The notes under the pieces: generated by a model
The model's database searches: none
Told to the model about the DNA's origin: nothing
Seen by the model: the letters and a program-made list of their open reading frames with translations, nothing else
Assembly (NCBI GenBank): GCA_963681505.1
Contig: OY811986.1
Span: forward strand, 5,783,738-5,847,737
DNA from: Eunapius fragilis
Taxonomy: Eukaryota > Porifera > Demospongiae > Spongillida > Spongillidae
Length of the DNA stretch: 64,000 nucleotides
Reading direction: 5' to 3'
Position numbers and translations under genes: made by a program
Shown here: positions 16,123-26,691 of the stretch, piece by piece
Position numbering within the stretch: the first letter of the stretch is position 1
Layout: every line of letters begins with the position of its first letter

Positions 16123-19100
16123 AGGTTGATCAGAGCAACGTATGAAGAGAAGCGTGATCACTATGGCAACCTGGCCAATAACATGATCAAGAGCTCCCAG
16201 AAGGCCACCCAGACAATCCAGAGCACTGAAGAGTAAGTTTTCTTCTCTCTCCTCCCTCGTGTGTGATCCTCTATTATTCTCAGGTATTCTCTGCTCCACC
16301 TACACCCTCTGAGGAGTCGTGTCAAAGACATGGAACAGAAGCTCAAGATAGCAGTAGAGAACCTCAGCAGGGGAGTGCGTGTGGCTTCATCGTCAAGACC
16401 ACCACCAGGTATGCATCCCGAATTCACACACACATACACACACTACACACCATGCACACACATATGCACATACATATACACACACATATGCACATACATA
16501 TACACACACATACACACACACACATACACACCATGCACAGACATATGCACATCACACCACACACAAACACACCACACATGAAGGACACACCCAATGCATT
16601 ATACAGGTCAGCAAAACATATTAACAGCTGCTCCCTAAATGTACATCATGATATGTGGATCTAGGTAGTTTACGTTTACATTAACCATCATCACCTTATG
16701 TACTTGAGCCATTTAAAAATGAGGTACCAATTTGCTCTCACTTTTATGACAACACAGAGGATCGACCAACTGCTGGTTATGCTGGAATGATTAAGAACCA
16801 ACAGTACACAATATTGTAACTTGCAAGTCTCACATATATGGAACAAAGATAATGTCACTATGTGTGGGGTCCACATAAAATAATATTAGGGCAATAAAAT
16901 AACATACCTATTGTGCAAATACAGTCCCCATACACTAATACATACAGTCCCCATACACTAATACATACAGTCCCCATACACTAATACATACAGTCCCCAT
17001 ACACTAATACATACAGTCCCCATACACTAATACATACAGTCCCCATACACTAATACATACAGTCCCCATACACTAATACATACAGTCCCCATACACTAAT
17101 ACATACAGTCCCCATACACTAATACATACAGTCCCCATACACTAATACATGCAGTCCCCATACACTAATACATGCAGTCCCCATACACTAATACATACAG
17201 TCCCCATACACTAATACATGCAGTCCCCATACACTAATACATACAGTCCCCATACACTAATACATACAGTCCCCATACACTAATACATGCAGTCCCCATA
17301 CACTAATACATACAGTCCCCATACACTAATACATACATACATATATTCACTGGCAGCGGTCTAATACATGTCTTACATCTTGATGTTCTTACGCAGATGT
17401 GGCTCCAGAGATGTTGCTTCAAGGCTACCAGGTTGTGATTGCAACATTGGATTTCCTGATGGTGGCTCAGATAGCCTCACTCCTTCATAAAGTCATCATT
17501 CAAGGATGGGAACTAGCTCACTTTCCCTGGATCAAATCTATAATGGGTTGGTGGATATTGATGTGTATGCACAAAAAAAAAAAAAAAAAAGGCCTGCATA
17601 TGTAGAGGGCATTAATTAGCCTCTCAACCCCCCCCCCCCCTCCCCCCTCCCCTCCCCCTTCAATGGCTCCGCCATTTACCTGGCTAGACCCTTCAGCCGC
17701 ATGGGCCGAGTATAGCAGTAGTCAGGAGAAGCACAGCACATTCCCTGACTACCTGAGCTCAATTTCAGACTCAGCCAGCAGCAGTGGGACAGCAGATTCA
17801 AGCAGGTAAGGAATATATAGTCATTCCCTAGTCATTCCCTGTAAAAGTGAAAAAAAAATTGGGCCTGTCCGGGAATTGAACCCGGGACCTCTCGCACCCT
17901 AAGCGAGAATCATGCCCCTAGACCAACAGGCCGCCACTTGGAAAATGAAACACTGGATAGCAATGAATAAAATTATTGCTTTAACAAGATAAAGAACCCG
18001 TTACATGTACCTCGTTTGATAACAGAATGATCTATTCAGAGTGTAGTTTTGGCTAAATTGTAGGGAGAGTTTAAATCGGACTGAAGATTTCAAAATATAA
18101 CTATTTAAGTCAAAACTACACTCTGTTATAACGAACTGAGAGGTTCTGTTCATGCAATAATTTTATTCATTGCACAAGTTTCATTTTCCAAGTGACGGCC
18201 TGTTGGTCTAGGGGCATGATTCTCGCTTAGGGTGCGAGAGGTCCCGGGTTCAATTCCCGGACAGGCCCAACTTTTTTTTATTTGCGGACCCCAATCAATG
18301 GTATATTTTGTACTAGCTGACAAACCTGTGGATGGGAGGCCCGACAGTCGGACTACAGGAGATAAAGTATTGAGTACGGCGCCGAAGGCGCCCCCACGAC
18401 GTTGTACCTTTATGAAGAGTGTCGGGAGGGACGGGTGAATTGGAGCGCGGAATCAAAAAGGGGGTAAAAAGTTGGTCCCGGGAACAGTACGAGGTGGGCA
18501 TAGCCCTAAGCTCTAAAGGGCCTTCGGCCTGGCCTTAAAATCACTAACAAAAGTAACATCGACGCTAAGTTGATTGATTGTAGCCTCAGAAAATGACGGA
18601 GAAGTTAAAAAAATTGGGCCTGTCCGGGAATTGAACCCGGGACCTCTCGCACCCTAAGCGAGAATCATGCCCCTAGACCAACAGGCCGCCACACGATGGA
18701 AGCTCATTATTTTTTGCGATGAATAAAATTATTACATTAACAAGCTGTAAAATTACCAACGGATTAAATTTTTTTTCGCGTAGGATAATAATAAACATAC
18801 AATACATAGACAAACCTAAAGTTCACGTGGAATAATTGTTATGGACTTCTGGTTTCAAAAGCCTGCTAAGTTTCTCATGTGGCATTAGAGCCTATACAAA
18901 AAAATGATGTCGGCTATCCAACATACGGTACTAGATGAAATTTATGGATGCTAATTGCAAAAAAGAAAAAAATATAAAAAAATTGGGCCTGTCCGGGAAT
19001 TGAACCCGGGACCTCTCGCACCCTAAGCGAGAATCATGCCCCTAGACCAACAGGCCGCCACGTGGATAAGTTGCCCTTGAGTTGTAGTACGTCGGTAACC

Positions 19101-21774
19101 CACAACGATGGAGAAAATAAAAAGTTCTAGTAAAAGAAAAAAAAATTGGGCCTGTCCGGGAATTGAACCCGGGACCTCTCGCACCCTAAGCGAGAATCAT
19201 GCCCCTAGACCAACAGGCCGCTACAAGTGATTCCTTTCTACATTTTGAGCCGCTTCATTTTGAGCCGCTTTGTTGGGACTAAATTATCATCGCATTGCCT
19301 TAATCACTTATGGGATTACCTGGTTTTGATTAGAAGTGTATATATGCTGTCTTAATTTATGTGTTCTGCAGACGAGAGGAACGGTCAAGAGAGCACAGGA
19401 AGTCTCGCCTTAAGCAACAAAACAGCACTGAAACCGTTGAGTCGGCTGCTAGTGCCATGGCAGCTGAAGATGAAGACATCACTAACCTTGCACAGGGTGA
19501 TGATGACGAAGCTAACCATGCCAGCTCAAAACAAGAAACAAGGCAAGATTCCAACCATTATCACTAAAACCCCACCATAATGTTACTACTAAAATGCCAG
19601 TGGTAAAACTATGTTTTGTAGAAGTATATTCAGAACATTTTTCAGTCCCCACACCTTTTGCACATGGTTTCATAAATTGACGATTGTGGCTTTTTTAAAA
19701 CGAACTAGTTTTAGTGATAAGTTATAACCATGAAATTATTAGCTGCCCCTCCTCCTTCCCATCACCTCCCCCCTTACCCCTTTCTATCACCCCACCTCAC
19801 CTCCACCCTTACCCTTCCCATCACTCCCACCCTAACCTCCTTCCCATCACCCTCACCCTACCCTCCTTCCCATCACCTCCTGCCCTTACCTCCTCCCCAT
19901 CACCTTCACCCTACCTTCCTTCCATCATCTCCCACCCTTACCTCCTTCCTTCTCATTATGCTTGCATCAAATGCCAGGTCCCAAACACCACCACCCTTAA
20001 GTGACTTGGAAGACCAGGTGGAAAAGAGAGAGGAATCAGCTGATATAGACGAACTGCCTTCAACCTTTGAACCTTTGATCTCAGCATCTCCAGAACCTGA
20101 ACCATTGACTCCCGAGGTCTCCAAAAAGACACCAAGGGTCAAGCAGAGGTCTGATGACGCCCATGTTCAAGTTAAAAGACTTCGTTTGCAATATTACATT
20201 AACAAGGTATGGCAGATAAATATACATAAGTACAGTGCTTGAAAACTCTCCATTTTGTTTACCCCCCCCCCCCCCCCCCCCCCCCTTTCAAAGGCCATTG
20301 CAAGAGTAGCAGAAGGGCTTCTGCTAACAGTTACCCAGAAGGTGAGTTTATCACCAGCTTTGACCCTTTTCTCATGAGGGGGAGCTATTCATAACCCTGT
20401 GACCATACCTCACTTCCCCCCCCCCCATTCATAACCCTGTGATCATCCCTCACCCACCCACAATCGGTCTTTTTTTTTTCAGCTCAACACACTAACTGTG
20501 GCGTGCAAGGAAGGGTCAAAAGCCAAGTACGGTTCAACCGTTCAGCTCATGGTTGAAGCAGCAAAGCAGATCCAAGATGAGGTGAGCCACTAAAAAAAAA
20601 CCCTTGTGTTTAACCTCCACTCCTCCCCTTCCCAACCAATCACCCTCTCTTAATCACCCCGCCCCCTTCAGGCTGCCATGTTGGAGGAAGATATTGTTGC
20701 AGGTAAGAAGGCAAGGAGGAAGGACACTCTGCAGTTGGAGAACACTGTGCGAGACGTCCAGTTAGCTACTCTAATGGCTACCAGTGAGTTGATCACTAAA
20801 GTACCACAGCTTGTCTTTGCACAGGGAAGAAGTGGAGGGGGAGGGAAAGGGAGGAGAGAGGGGGAAGGAAGGGAGGAAGGAGAAGAAGGGAGAGAGGAGG
20901 GGAGGGAAGGGGAAGGGGGGGAAGGAGGGGAGGGGAAGGAGGGAAGAGGAGGGAAGGAGGAAGGAGGGGAAGGGAGGGGAAGGAGGAAGAAAGGGGAGAG
21001 GAGAGGAGGGAAGGGGAAAGGAGGGGAGGGAAGGGGAAAGGAGGGGAGGGAAAGGGAGAGTAGGGGAAGAAGGGGGGAGGGGAGAGGAAGCAGGGAAGAG
21101 GAGGGGAAGGAGGAAGAAGGGGAAGGGGAGAGGAGGGGAGGGAAGGGGAGAGGAGGGAGGGAAGGGGAGAGGATGGGAGGGAAGGGGAGAGGAGGGGAGG
21201 GGAGAGGAGGGGAGGGGAGGGGAGGGAAGGGAAGGGGAGAGGAGGGGAGGGAAGGGGAGAGGAGGGGAGGGGAGGGGAGAGGAGGGGAAGGAGGGGAGGA
21301 CAGGAGGAGAGGAAAGAAGAAGGGGAGGAGTGGATAAGGAAGGGAGGAGGGATCATTTAAGTAATCATTGTCCACTTTTTACATGAAGTGATGCATTATT
21401 CTACAGGTCCACAAGCTCAGGACAGTACTGTTATGAAGCTAATAGCAGCTGGGGGCCAACTTAAGGAAGTCTGTTCTCAAATGGTTCGTGCATGAGACAC
21501 AAAGACACGCACATACACACATGCACATGTCCACATATGCACAAACTGTAGTACTAGCAATTCCCTTATCAATACATGTAGGTTGCCGAAGTTCTCTCCA
21601 CGACAGCAGAGTACAAGAAAGCTCTTGAGCAAGCAGAGAAGAGGGTAGAAGAGTACATGACACTCATGACAGGGAAAAAGGTGGAGTCTTCTTATCAGGT
21701 GAGCTGACCATTCACATGAGCCATGTATTGATGTGTGTGTGTGTTTATGTGTGTGTGCGTGTGTATGTGTGTGT

Positions 21775-21812
<38 letters not shown>

Positions 21813-22279
21813 ATGCGTGCTTTCCCTCTCCCATTTGTGTAACAGCCATCAACTAGTGGGGAAGACACTGGACGAGCACATACCACCACAGCTATTAAAT
21901 TCTCTGCAGTAAGGCCCTCCTCTTCCCTATTCCTTTCGTGCTGTTGGGTTAAGTCTGCTGTTCTTATAGGCTAAGGACGTTGAGGCAGACTCACTTCTGT
22001 TTGAAGAAGTCTCTACTACTCCTGTCAGTTGGTTTGCTTAATAATGACAATCCACATTTAATAATGAACCTCCATCTTTTCCCACTAACACTTCCCTCCC
22101 CCCATCTCCCTCCTCTTCTACCCTCCCCCTCTCCTCCTCTTCTTCTCCTCCTACCCTCCCCCTCTCGTCTCTTATGGCACAGGTAAATGCTCGAGTATGG
22201 GCTGCAAAGGAGGTTGCCAAGGTGATAGGAGGATCACCGCAACAACTGGTGTTGAGGCTGACCTCAAACAAATTTATAG

Positions 22280-22316
<37 letters not shown>

Positions 22317-25300
22317 ATTGATACCTACATGCCTTCTTATTCCAGATCCTGAGTTCTCAGCAGTATTTATACTAACCTTCCACTGTTTCATGACCCCTGA
22401 GCAACTGATCGATGCATTGATTATAAGGTGAGACACTGATCCAGGGTAGGCCCCTGTAATTAATATGGTTCCCTAATAATTAAAAGTAATTATGCACACA
22501 ATTTTTTTTTTTAATTGTTAGGCTAATCTCTCTAAAGATTTTGTACATACAATAACAAAGTGTCATGTAGCCATCTTCACAAGGCATGCACATGATATGG
22601 TTTCTTCATCCTTTAGATATGGGATTCAGGTACCACCAGATTTAAGCTCCAAGGAAGTGGAGAGCTATGAAAGAGACATTGTGATACCCCTGAGGCTAAG
22701 GTGAGTGGTGTGAGCATACTGGGTTATGTGTCATCTGAGAGAATGGTTGCTGTGGGAAAAAAAACAAGAAACATCTTCCTGCATATAGATATACAATCCA
22801 ATGTCTACTAAATTTAAGCAGTTGCCACAATGTGGCATCTAACCCACCCCCTCCTCCCCATACATCACCCCTTCTTTTTAATGCCTTTCATCACTGCCAC
22901 TTCCATATCACAGGGTAGTGCAGAGCCTAAGCTTGTGGTTGGCCCACTCTTATGATGACTTCAACGATGAGAAGGTGGTCGGAAAGTTACGGTACTTCAT
23001 TCAGTCTATTGAAGGGTGAGTGAAACCTTCCCTTTCTTCCCAATGGGTGTGGCATGATAATGTCTGTCCCCACCCACGTCTTAGGACCATGGGCTACAGT
23101 GCTATACGCCTGAAACAGCTGCTACACCAAAACCTGACAGCTGGACCCCTGCACATTCAGAGCAAGCCGAGAGGGCAGGCTCCGCCCCCTCTTGTGCCAC
23201 TGTCTGTCGCTCGTAATGAAGGAAAATTTGTGAGTGTGGGGTGGTGGAGGAGGGGCCACATTGGGGGCGTGGTATAGGTGGGGACACATTGGGGGTGTGG
23301 TATAGGTGGGGCCACATTGGGGTGTGGTGTTGGATAATGGTTTCATTATGTTTCAACCTTGTGACACCAGTCAACTTATCTTCATTATTATGGTCTGTTC
23401 ACATACATGCACACACACACACACATGCACACACACACACACGCACACACACATACACACATACACATACATACACATCAGGACTTGTTGGAAATCAACA
23501 CACTGGAACTTGCAAGACAGCTGTCCACAGCCTATCAGGAATTGTTCAGACAACTAAGGGTGAGCACCTGGTCACACTAATGTTGCCAATACTCCCCACC
23601 ATACCTGATTCTATCAGGTGGGCATGATTGCTTGTGACCTTATCATTAAAAAAATCTGATCAGTGATCATTACTCACCTTATGTTGACTATGCTTACCTG
23701 ATCAGTGATCACCCTCACATGATCAATGCTCATCCCCACCCAATCAGTGATCACCCTCACATGATCAGTGATCGCCCTCACATAACCAGTGATCACCCTC
23801 ACATGATCAGTGATCACCCTCACATGATCAGTTATCACCCTCACATGATCACCCTCACATGATCAGTGATCGCCCTCACATAACCAGTGATCACCCTCAC
23901 ATGATCAGTGATCATCCTCACATGATCAGTGATCACCCTCACATGATCAGTGATCACCCTCACATGATCAGTGGACATATCCTCACCTGATCAGTGATCA
24001 TCCTCCATGATCAGTGATTGTACTCACCTGATTAACGATCACACACAGTTGATCATCCAAACGTTATACCCTCCTATAGCCAGAGGAACTCACATGCCCT
24101 GACAAAAGCGAACAGAAGACACACGTAGGCGCAATACTAAGAATGTCCAAAAATGTGAGAAAGGCCTTCATAAAAGTGGTATATGTAAGTGATCCCAGTT
24201 GATACCTCTCCAGCTGTGTACATTGGTTAATGAGGAGGTCATCCACGAGACTTCCGAAGAAGAGCAGGCGTCCATCATCTCCTACTTCATACAGACTGCA
24301 AAGGTACGTGACAGCAGGGTGAGGCCAACATGGAGTGGTAATGAACTGTACCTGAATGTCACTCCCATCACTGTGTAAATAGGGTTGTTATACATTGTGT
24401 ATAATAATAATTATAACATATGTATATGTACGCATAACGGTGCGTATGGAGACGTTATATGCAATATTGTGTATAATGTCTACATACGCTCTGTTATACA
24501 GTATTGTATAGCAACCCTTTTTACACTGTGCATCATATGGGTACTTTAGTCAGTCATCTCAGTAATGGAGGCAGTCCCCATGACTATGGTGTACCATTAA
24601 TGGAGGCAGTTCCCATGACTATGGTGTACCATTAATGGAGGCAGTCCCCATGACTATGGTGTACCATTAATGGAGGCAGTCCCCATGGCTATGGTGTACC
24701 ATTAATGGAGGCAGTCCCCATGACTATGGTGTACCATTAATGGAGGCAGTTCCCATGACTATGGTTACCATTAATGGAGGCAGTCCCCATGGCTATGGTG
24801 TACCATTAATGGAGGCAGTCCCCATGACTATGGTGTACCATTAATGGAGGCAGTTCCCATGACTATGGTGTACCATTAATGTTGGGGTGTGTTTCAAAAA
24901 GTGTAGTGCTGTCCAAGCCTACTGGAAACTATGCTATGTAAAATTTAAATCCAGGAAGCAAATTTGTTTTATTGTTCATTACTGTACATAAAGAACAACT
25001 TGATTTGCTGTAATGTTAACATGTCATCATTTGTTGTAAGAGGGGACCCGTGGGAGGAAAATAGGTGATAGTAAGAGGGGAATGGTTGGTGTAGAAAATG
25101 TTTCAGCACAGTTGCGCTCAAACCCCCCCCCCCCCACCACACACACACACACACACACACCAGAGCTGTCAGGAACTGAAGAACTACGAAGCCACATTCG
25201 CAATCATACATGGACTGCAGAGCATCCCAGAGCAAGAGGCTAGAGGCGCCATGTTCTTTGTCACTGAGCAGCTGCAGTCTGTCTACAGGGAGCTGAAGGA

Positions 25301-25494
25301 GCTGATCTCTTCAGACATGAACTACCACAGGTACAGGCAGGATATACGTCCACTCCAGCAATCTGCGACAGTCCCTCACCTCAGTAAGTACTGCACCATC
25401 ACTCCTTAGAGACCCCCCCCCCCCCCCCCTCGTCCAACCACGTATGAACCCCCCACTTCATTACCTTCTGCCACCTCCCTCCCCTCTTTACCCT

Positions 25495-25539
<45 letters not shown>

Positions 25540-25735
25540 AGTGCTCCTCACGGATATGGAGGCTATTCATAAGGACAACTTGGATAGAATAGGCAATAAG
25601 GAAGATGTGGTAAACTTTCAGAAGTGTAGGCTGTTGGCCAGGGTACTCCAGCAGCTACAAAGGTACCAGAGTGTACCGTATAACCTTCAACCAATTCAGG
25701 CAAGGCAACACACATACACACACATATCCACACAT

Positions 25736-25788
<53 letters not shown>

Positions 25789-25930
25789 CATACATTTACT
25801 GTAGTGCAGGTGTATACGATAAAGCATTGCCATTCTGCCCCCTTTGTAGGCTATTCAAGAATACTTGGGCAGACTAAAACAAGAGCTCTCCAGTGAAGAG
25901 ATGAGACAGTTGTCCACAAAGCCAGAGTAG
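13181..25930 (+). CDS. RA-domain and RasGEF (REM + CDC25) protein, about 25 exons
   Basis: Probable guanine-nucleotide exchange factor for a Ras-family GTPase. The first exon (MSRHDMDFGELTLKERTRAK) is a charged helix. The exons at 13383-13565 and 13703-13921 encode a Ras-association fold: VLKISYDRGYVVQTKSLLLE, then DPEDYALEERN and EEAPLRLQLNYG. A long helical region (14086-17550) and Ser/Glu-rich linkers (17690-20210) follow, then more helices. The RasGEF N-terminal module is at about 22188-22994 (FSAVFILTFHCFMTPEQLID), and the CDC25 catalytic module at 23482-25920 (DLLEINTLELARQL, NYEATFAIIHGLQS, VLLTDMEAIH, YQSVPYNLQPI). It ends MRQLSTKPE. Reading frame is not continuous through exon 2 (see findings). 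Two GC-AG introns occur. One 1.5-kb intron holds five tRNA genes; others hold minisatellites and MITEs. Orthology is unclear: vertebrate RasGEFs carry RA elsewhere in the protein. Confidence 0.85.
14371..14810. mobile_element. MITE with 16-bp TIRs, interrupted by a family B MITE
   Basis: TATGGGACAGTGTCCA at the left end is inverted, with one mismatch, as TGGACAGTGTCCCATA at the right end. TCA flanks both ends. The central part is the family B element at 14497-14715. It lies in a RasGEF intron. Confidence 0.65.
14497..14715. mobile_element. MITE, family B copy 1 (about 220 bp)
   Basis: The terminal inverted repeats are GGATCGTGGAAAAGGGACCT at the left and, read inverted, GGGGTCGTGGCAGCGAAAAG at the right. 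The reverse complement aligns almost end to end with the copy at 40405-40628. Confidence 0.8.
16080..16122. repeat. (GT)n microsatellite next to an acceptor
   Basis: A GT run ends directly at the CCAG acceptor of the RasGEF exon encoding IRATYEEKRDHYG. A more degenerate TGTG-rich stretch precedes it from about 15960. Confidence 0.8.
16917..17335. repeat. 23-bp minisatellite (ACAGTCCCCATACACTAATA)
   Basis: About 18 nearly identical units; the only common variant is CATACA versus CATGCA. Intronic in the RasGEF gene. Low divergence points to recent amplification. Confidence 0.95.
17861..17932 (-). tRNA. tRNA-Pro (AGG), copy 1
   Basis: A 72-nt cloverleaf. The acceptor arms GGCCTGT and ACAGGCC pair, the D-arm includes GGTCTAGGGGCATGA, the anticodon loop is CTTAGGGT with anticodon AGG, and the T-arm is CCCGGGTTCAATTCCCGG. 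A T-run follows the 3' end, as expected of a Pol III terminator. Inside a RasGEF intron, antisense to the gene. Confidence 0.96.
18197..18268 (+). tRNA. tRNA-Pro (AGG), copy 2
   Basis: Same sequence as the neighbouring copies but on the plus strand. Its 5' flank is an inverted copy of the 5' flank of copy 1, so the two form a large palindrome. A T-run follows the 3' end. Confidence 0.96.
18616..18687 (-). tRNA. tRNA-Pro (AGG), copy 3
   Basis: 72-nt cloverleaf, same body as copy 1. It shares GATGAATAAAATTATT on its 5' side with copies 1 and 2, so it belongs to the same duplication. T-run after the 3' end. Confidence 0.96.
18985..19056 (-). tRNA. tRNA-Pro (AGG), copy 4
   Basis: 72-nt cloverleaf with the same body. 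The 5' flank differs from copies 1-3. T-rich 3' flank. Confidence 0.96.
19148..19219 (-). tRNA. tRNA-Pro (AGG), copy 5
   Basis: 72-nt cloverleaf with the same body, only 91 bp from copy 4. T-rich 3' flank. The base after the acceptor stem on the 5' side differs (GCTAC rather than GCCAC on the plus strand). Confidence 0.96.
20825..21335. repeat. Purine-rich (GGGGAGGGAAGG)n tract, about 510 bp
   Basis: Almost pure A/G on the plus strand, with the long one-strand purine bias of triplex-prone DNA. It lies in the RasGEF intron after the exon ending AMLEEDIVAG. Long open frames on both strands here are composition artefacts. Confidence 0.9.
23690..24030. repeat. 21-22-bp minisatellite (ACATGATCAGTGATCACCCT)
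   Basis: About 14 units, each carrying TGATCA-type palindromes. Intronic in the CDC25 part of the RasGEF gene. Confidence 0.9.
24369..24531. mobile_element. MITE, family A copy 2 (about 163 bp)
   Basis: Left end CACTGTGTAAATAGGGTTGT; the inverted right end reads CACAGTGTAAAAAGGGTTGC. Same family as 5123-5246. Intronic in the RasGEF gene. Confidence 0.8.
24563..24882. repeat. About 34-bp minisatellite (ATTAATGGAGGCAGTCCCCA)
   Basis: Nine units with few differences (CCCCATG/TTCCCATG, ACTATGG/GCTATGG). RasGEF intron. Confidence 0.93.
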
Positions 25931-26090
25931 ACTTCTTGAATCACAATGTCAGGCATAGAAGTACACTTCTGTCAGTGTGTCGACTCTATTCAACACACTC
26001 ACACACACATACACACGCACACCACATGTTTGTAAAGGAACCTGTTTCAACAATTTATATTAATCTGGGATAAGTATATGAGTGTTGCTG

Positions 26091-26492
26091 TCACCAGGAC
26101 GAACGGCTTATACCAGATAGCATGCCAAAGTCTGCTAGTTTCCTAAACTTCATCCTGGCAAGGCGGAAGTCTGTGAGGACCCCGAGGGCACGACCCGTCA
26201 CCACGCACCGCTTGCGAACACGACTGATACCGGCGTCCCGAGGCTGCTGTGCCAAGTCATCGGCCGCTTTCCGCTGCACTATCTCGGGGAGAAGTTTGTT
26301 CTTCGTAATTGCTTTCAGCACCAACCTTTCTCTCTGATGCTCGGCCACACACTGACGTCGCAGCTGGTCGCGTCTCACCCATTTGTTATCCAGAGCGGGA
26401 CTGGACGAAATTTCTCTGGAGACGTTAGGAACAAATGTATCTCCACCGCATGTTCCCAACCGAGGTCTGAAAAGTGCGAGCAACCGGCTCAT
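26091..26492 (-). CDS. MRPS14: Mitochondrial ribosomal protein uS14m
   Basis: Small-subunit mitoribosomal protein at the decoding-side head. One uninterrupted exon encodes 133 aa. The start region MSRLLALFRPRLG is Arg/Leu-rich, like a mitochondrial presequence. The core shows the S14 family signature: KWVRRDQLRRQ, ERERLVLKAITKNKLLPE, GISRVRKRCVVTGRALGV, then FRLARMKFRKLADFGMLSGI and an end in SSW, which matches animal MRPS14 throughout. It has no zinc-binding CxxC pairs, as usual for this form. It converges on the RasGEF gene (160 bp between stop codons) and diverges from GINS4 (199 bp between start codons), which suggests a shared promoter. Confidence 0.95.
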   Translation of the reverse strand: MSRLLALFRPRLGTCGGDTFVPNVSREISSSPALDNKWVRRDQLRRQCVAEHQRERLVLKAITKNKLLPEIVQRKAADDLAQQPRDAGISRVRKRCVVTGRALGVLTDFRLARMKFRKLADFGMLSGISRSSW

Positions 26493-26691
26493 CTCAAGTG
26501 GTGCGCACTAAAAAGTGAAGCTATACGTATAACGTGTTACATCGCAGTGTATGCCACACCCCCAGTGAAAAAGGGTATGTGTGTGTGTCTGTACGCATGT
26601 ATGCCGTGTGTGTGTCTGTACGCACGTTATGTTCAGTCATGTTAAATGCATTACCTTATGCTGTCTGCAGATTTAGGCTATAGCGAGGAAG

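Noticed and set aside
20668-21375. Ser/Pro/Leu or Gly/Arg/Glu-rich frames of about 200 aa
   Set aside because: Composition artefacts of a purine/pyrimidine tract in a RasGEF intron.
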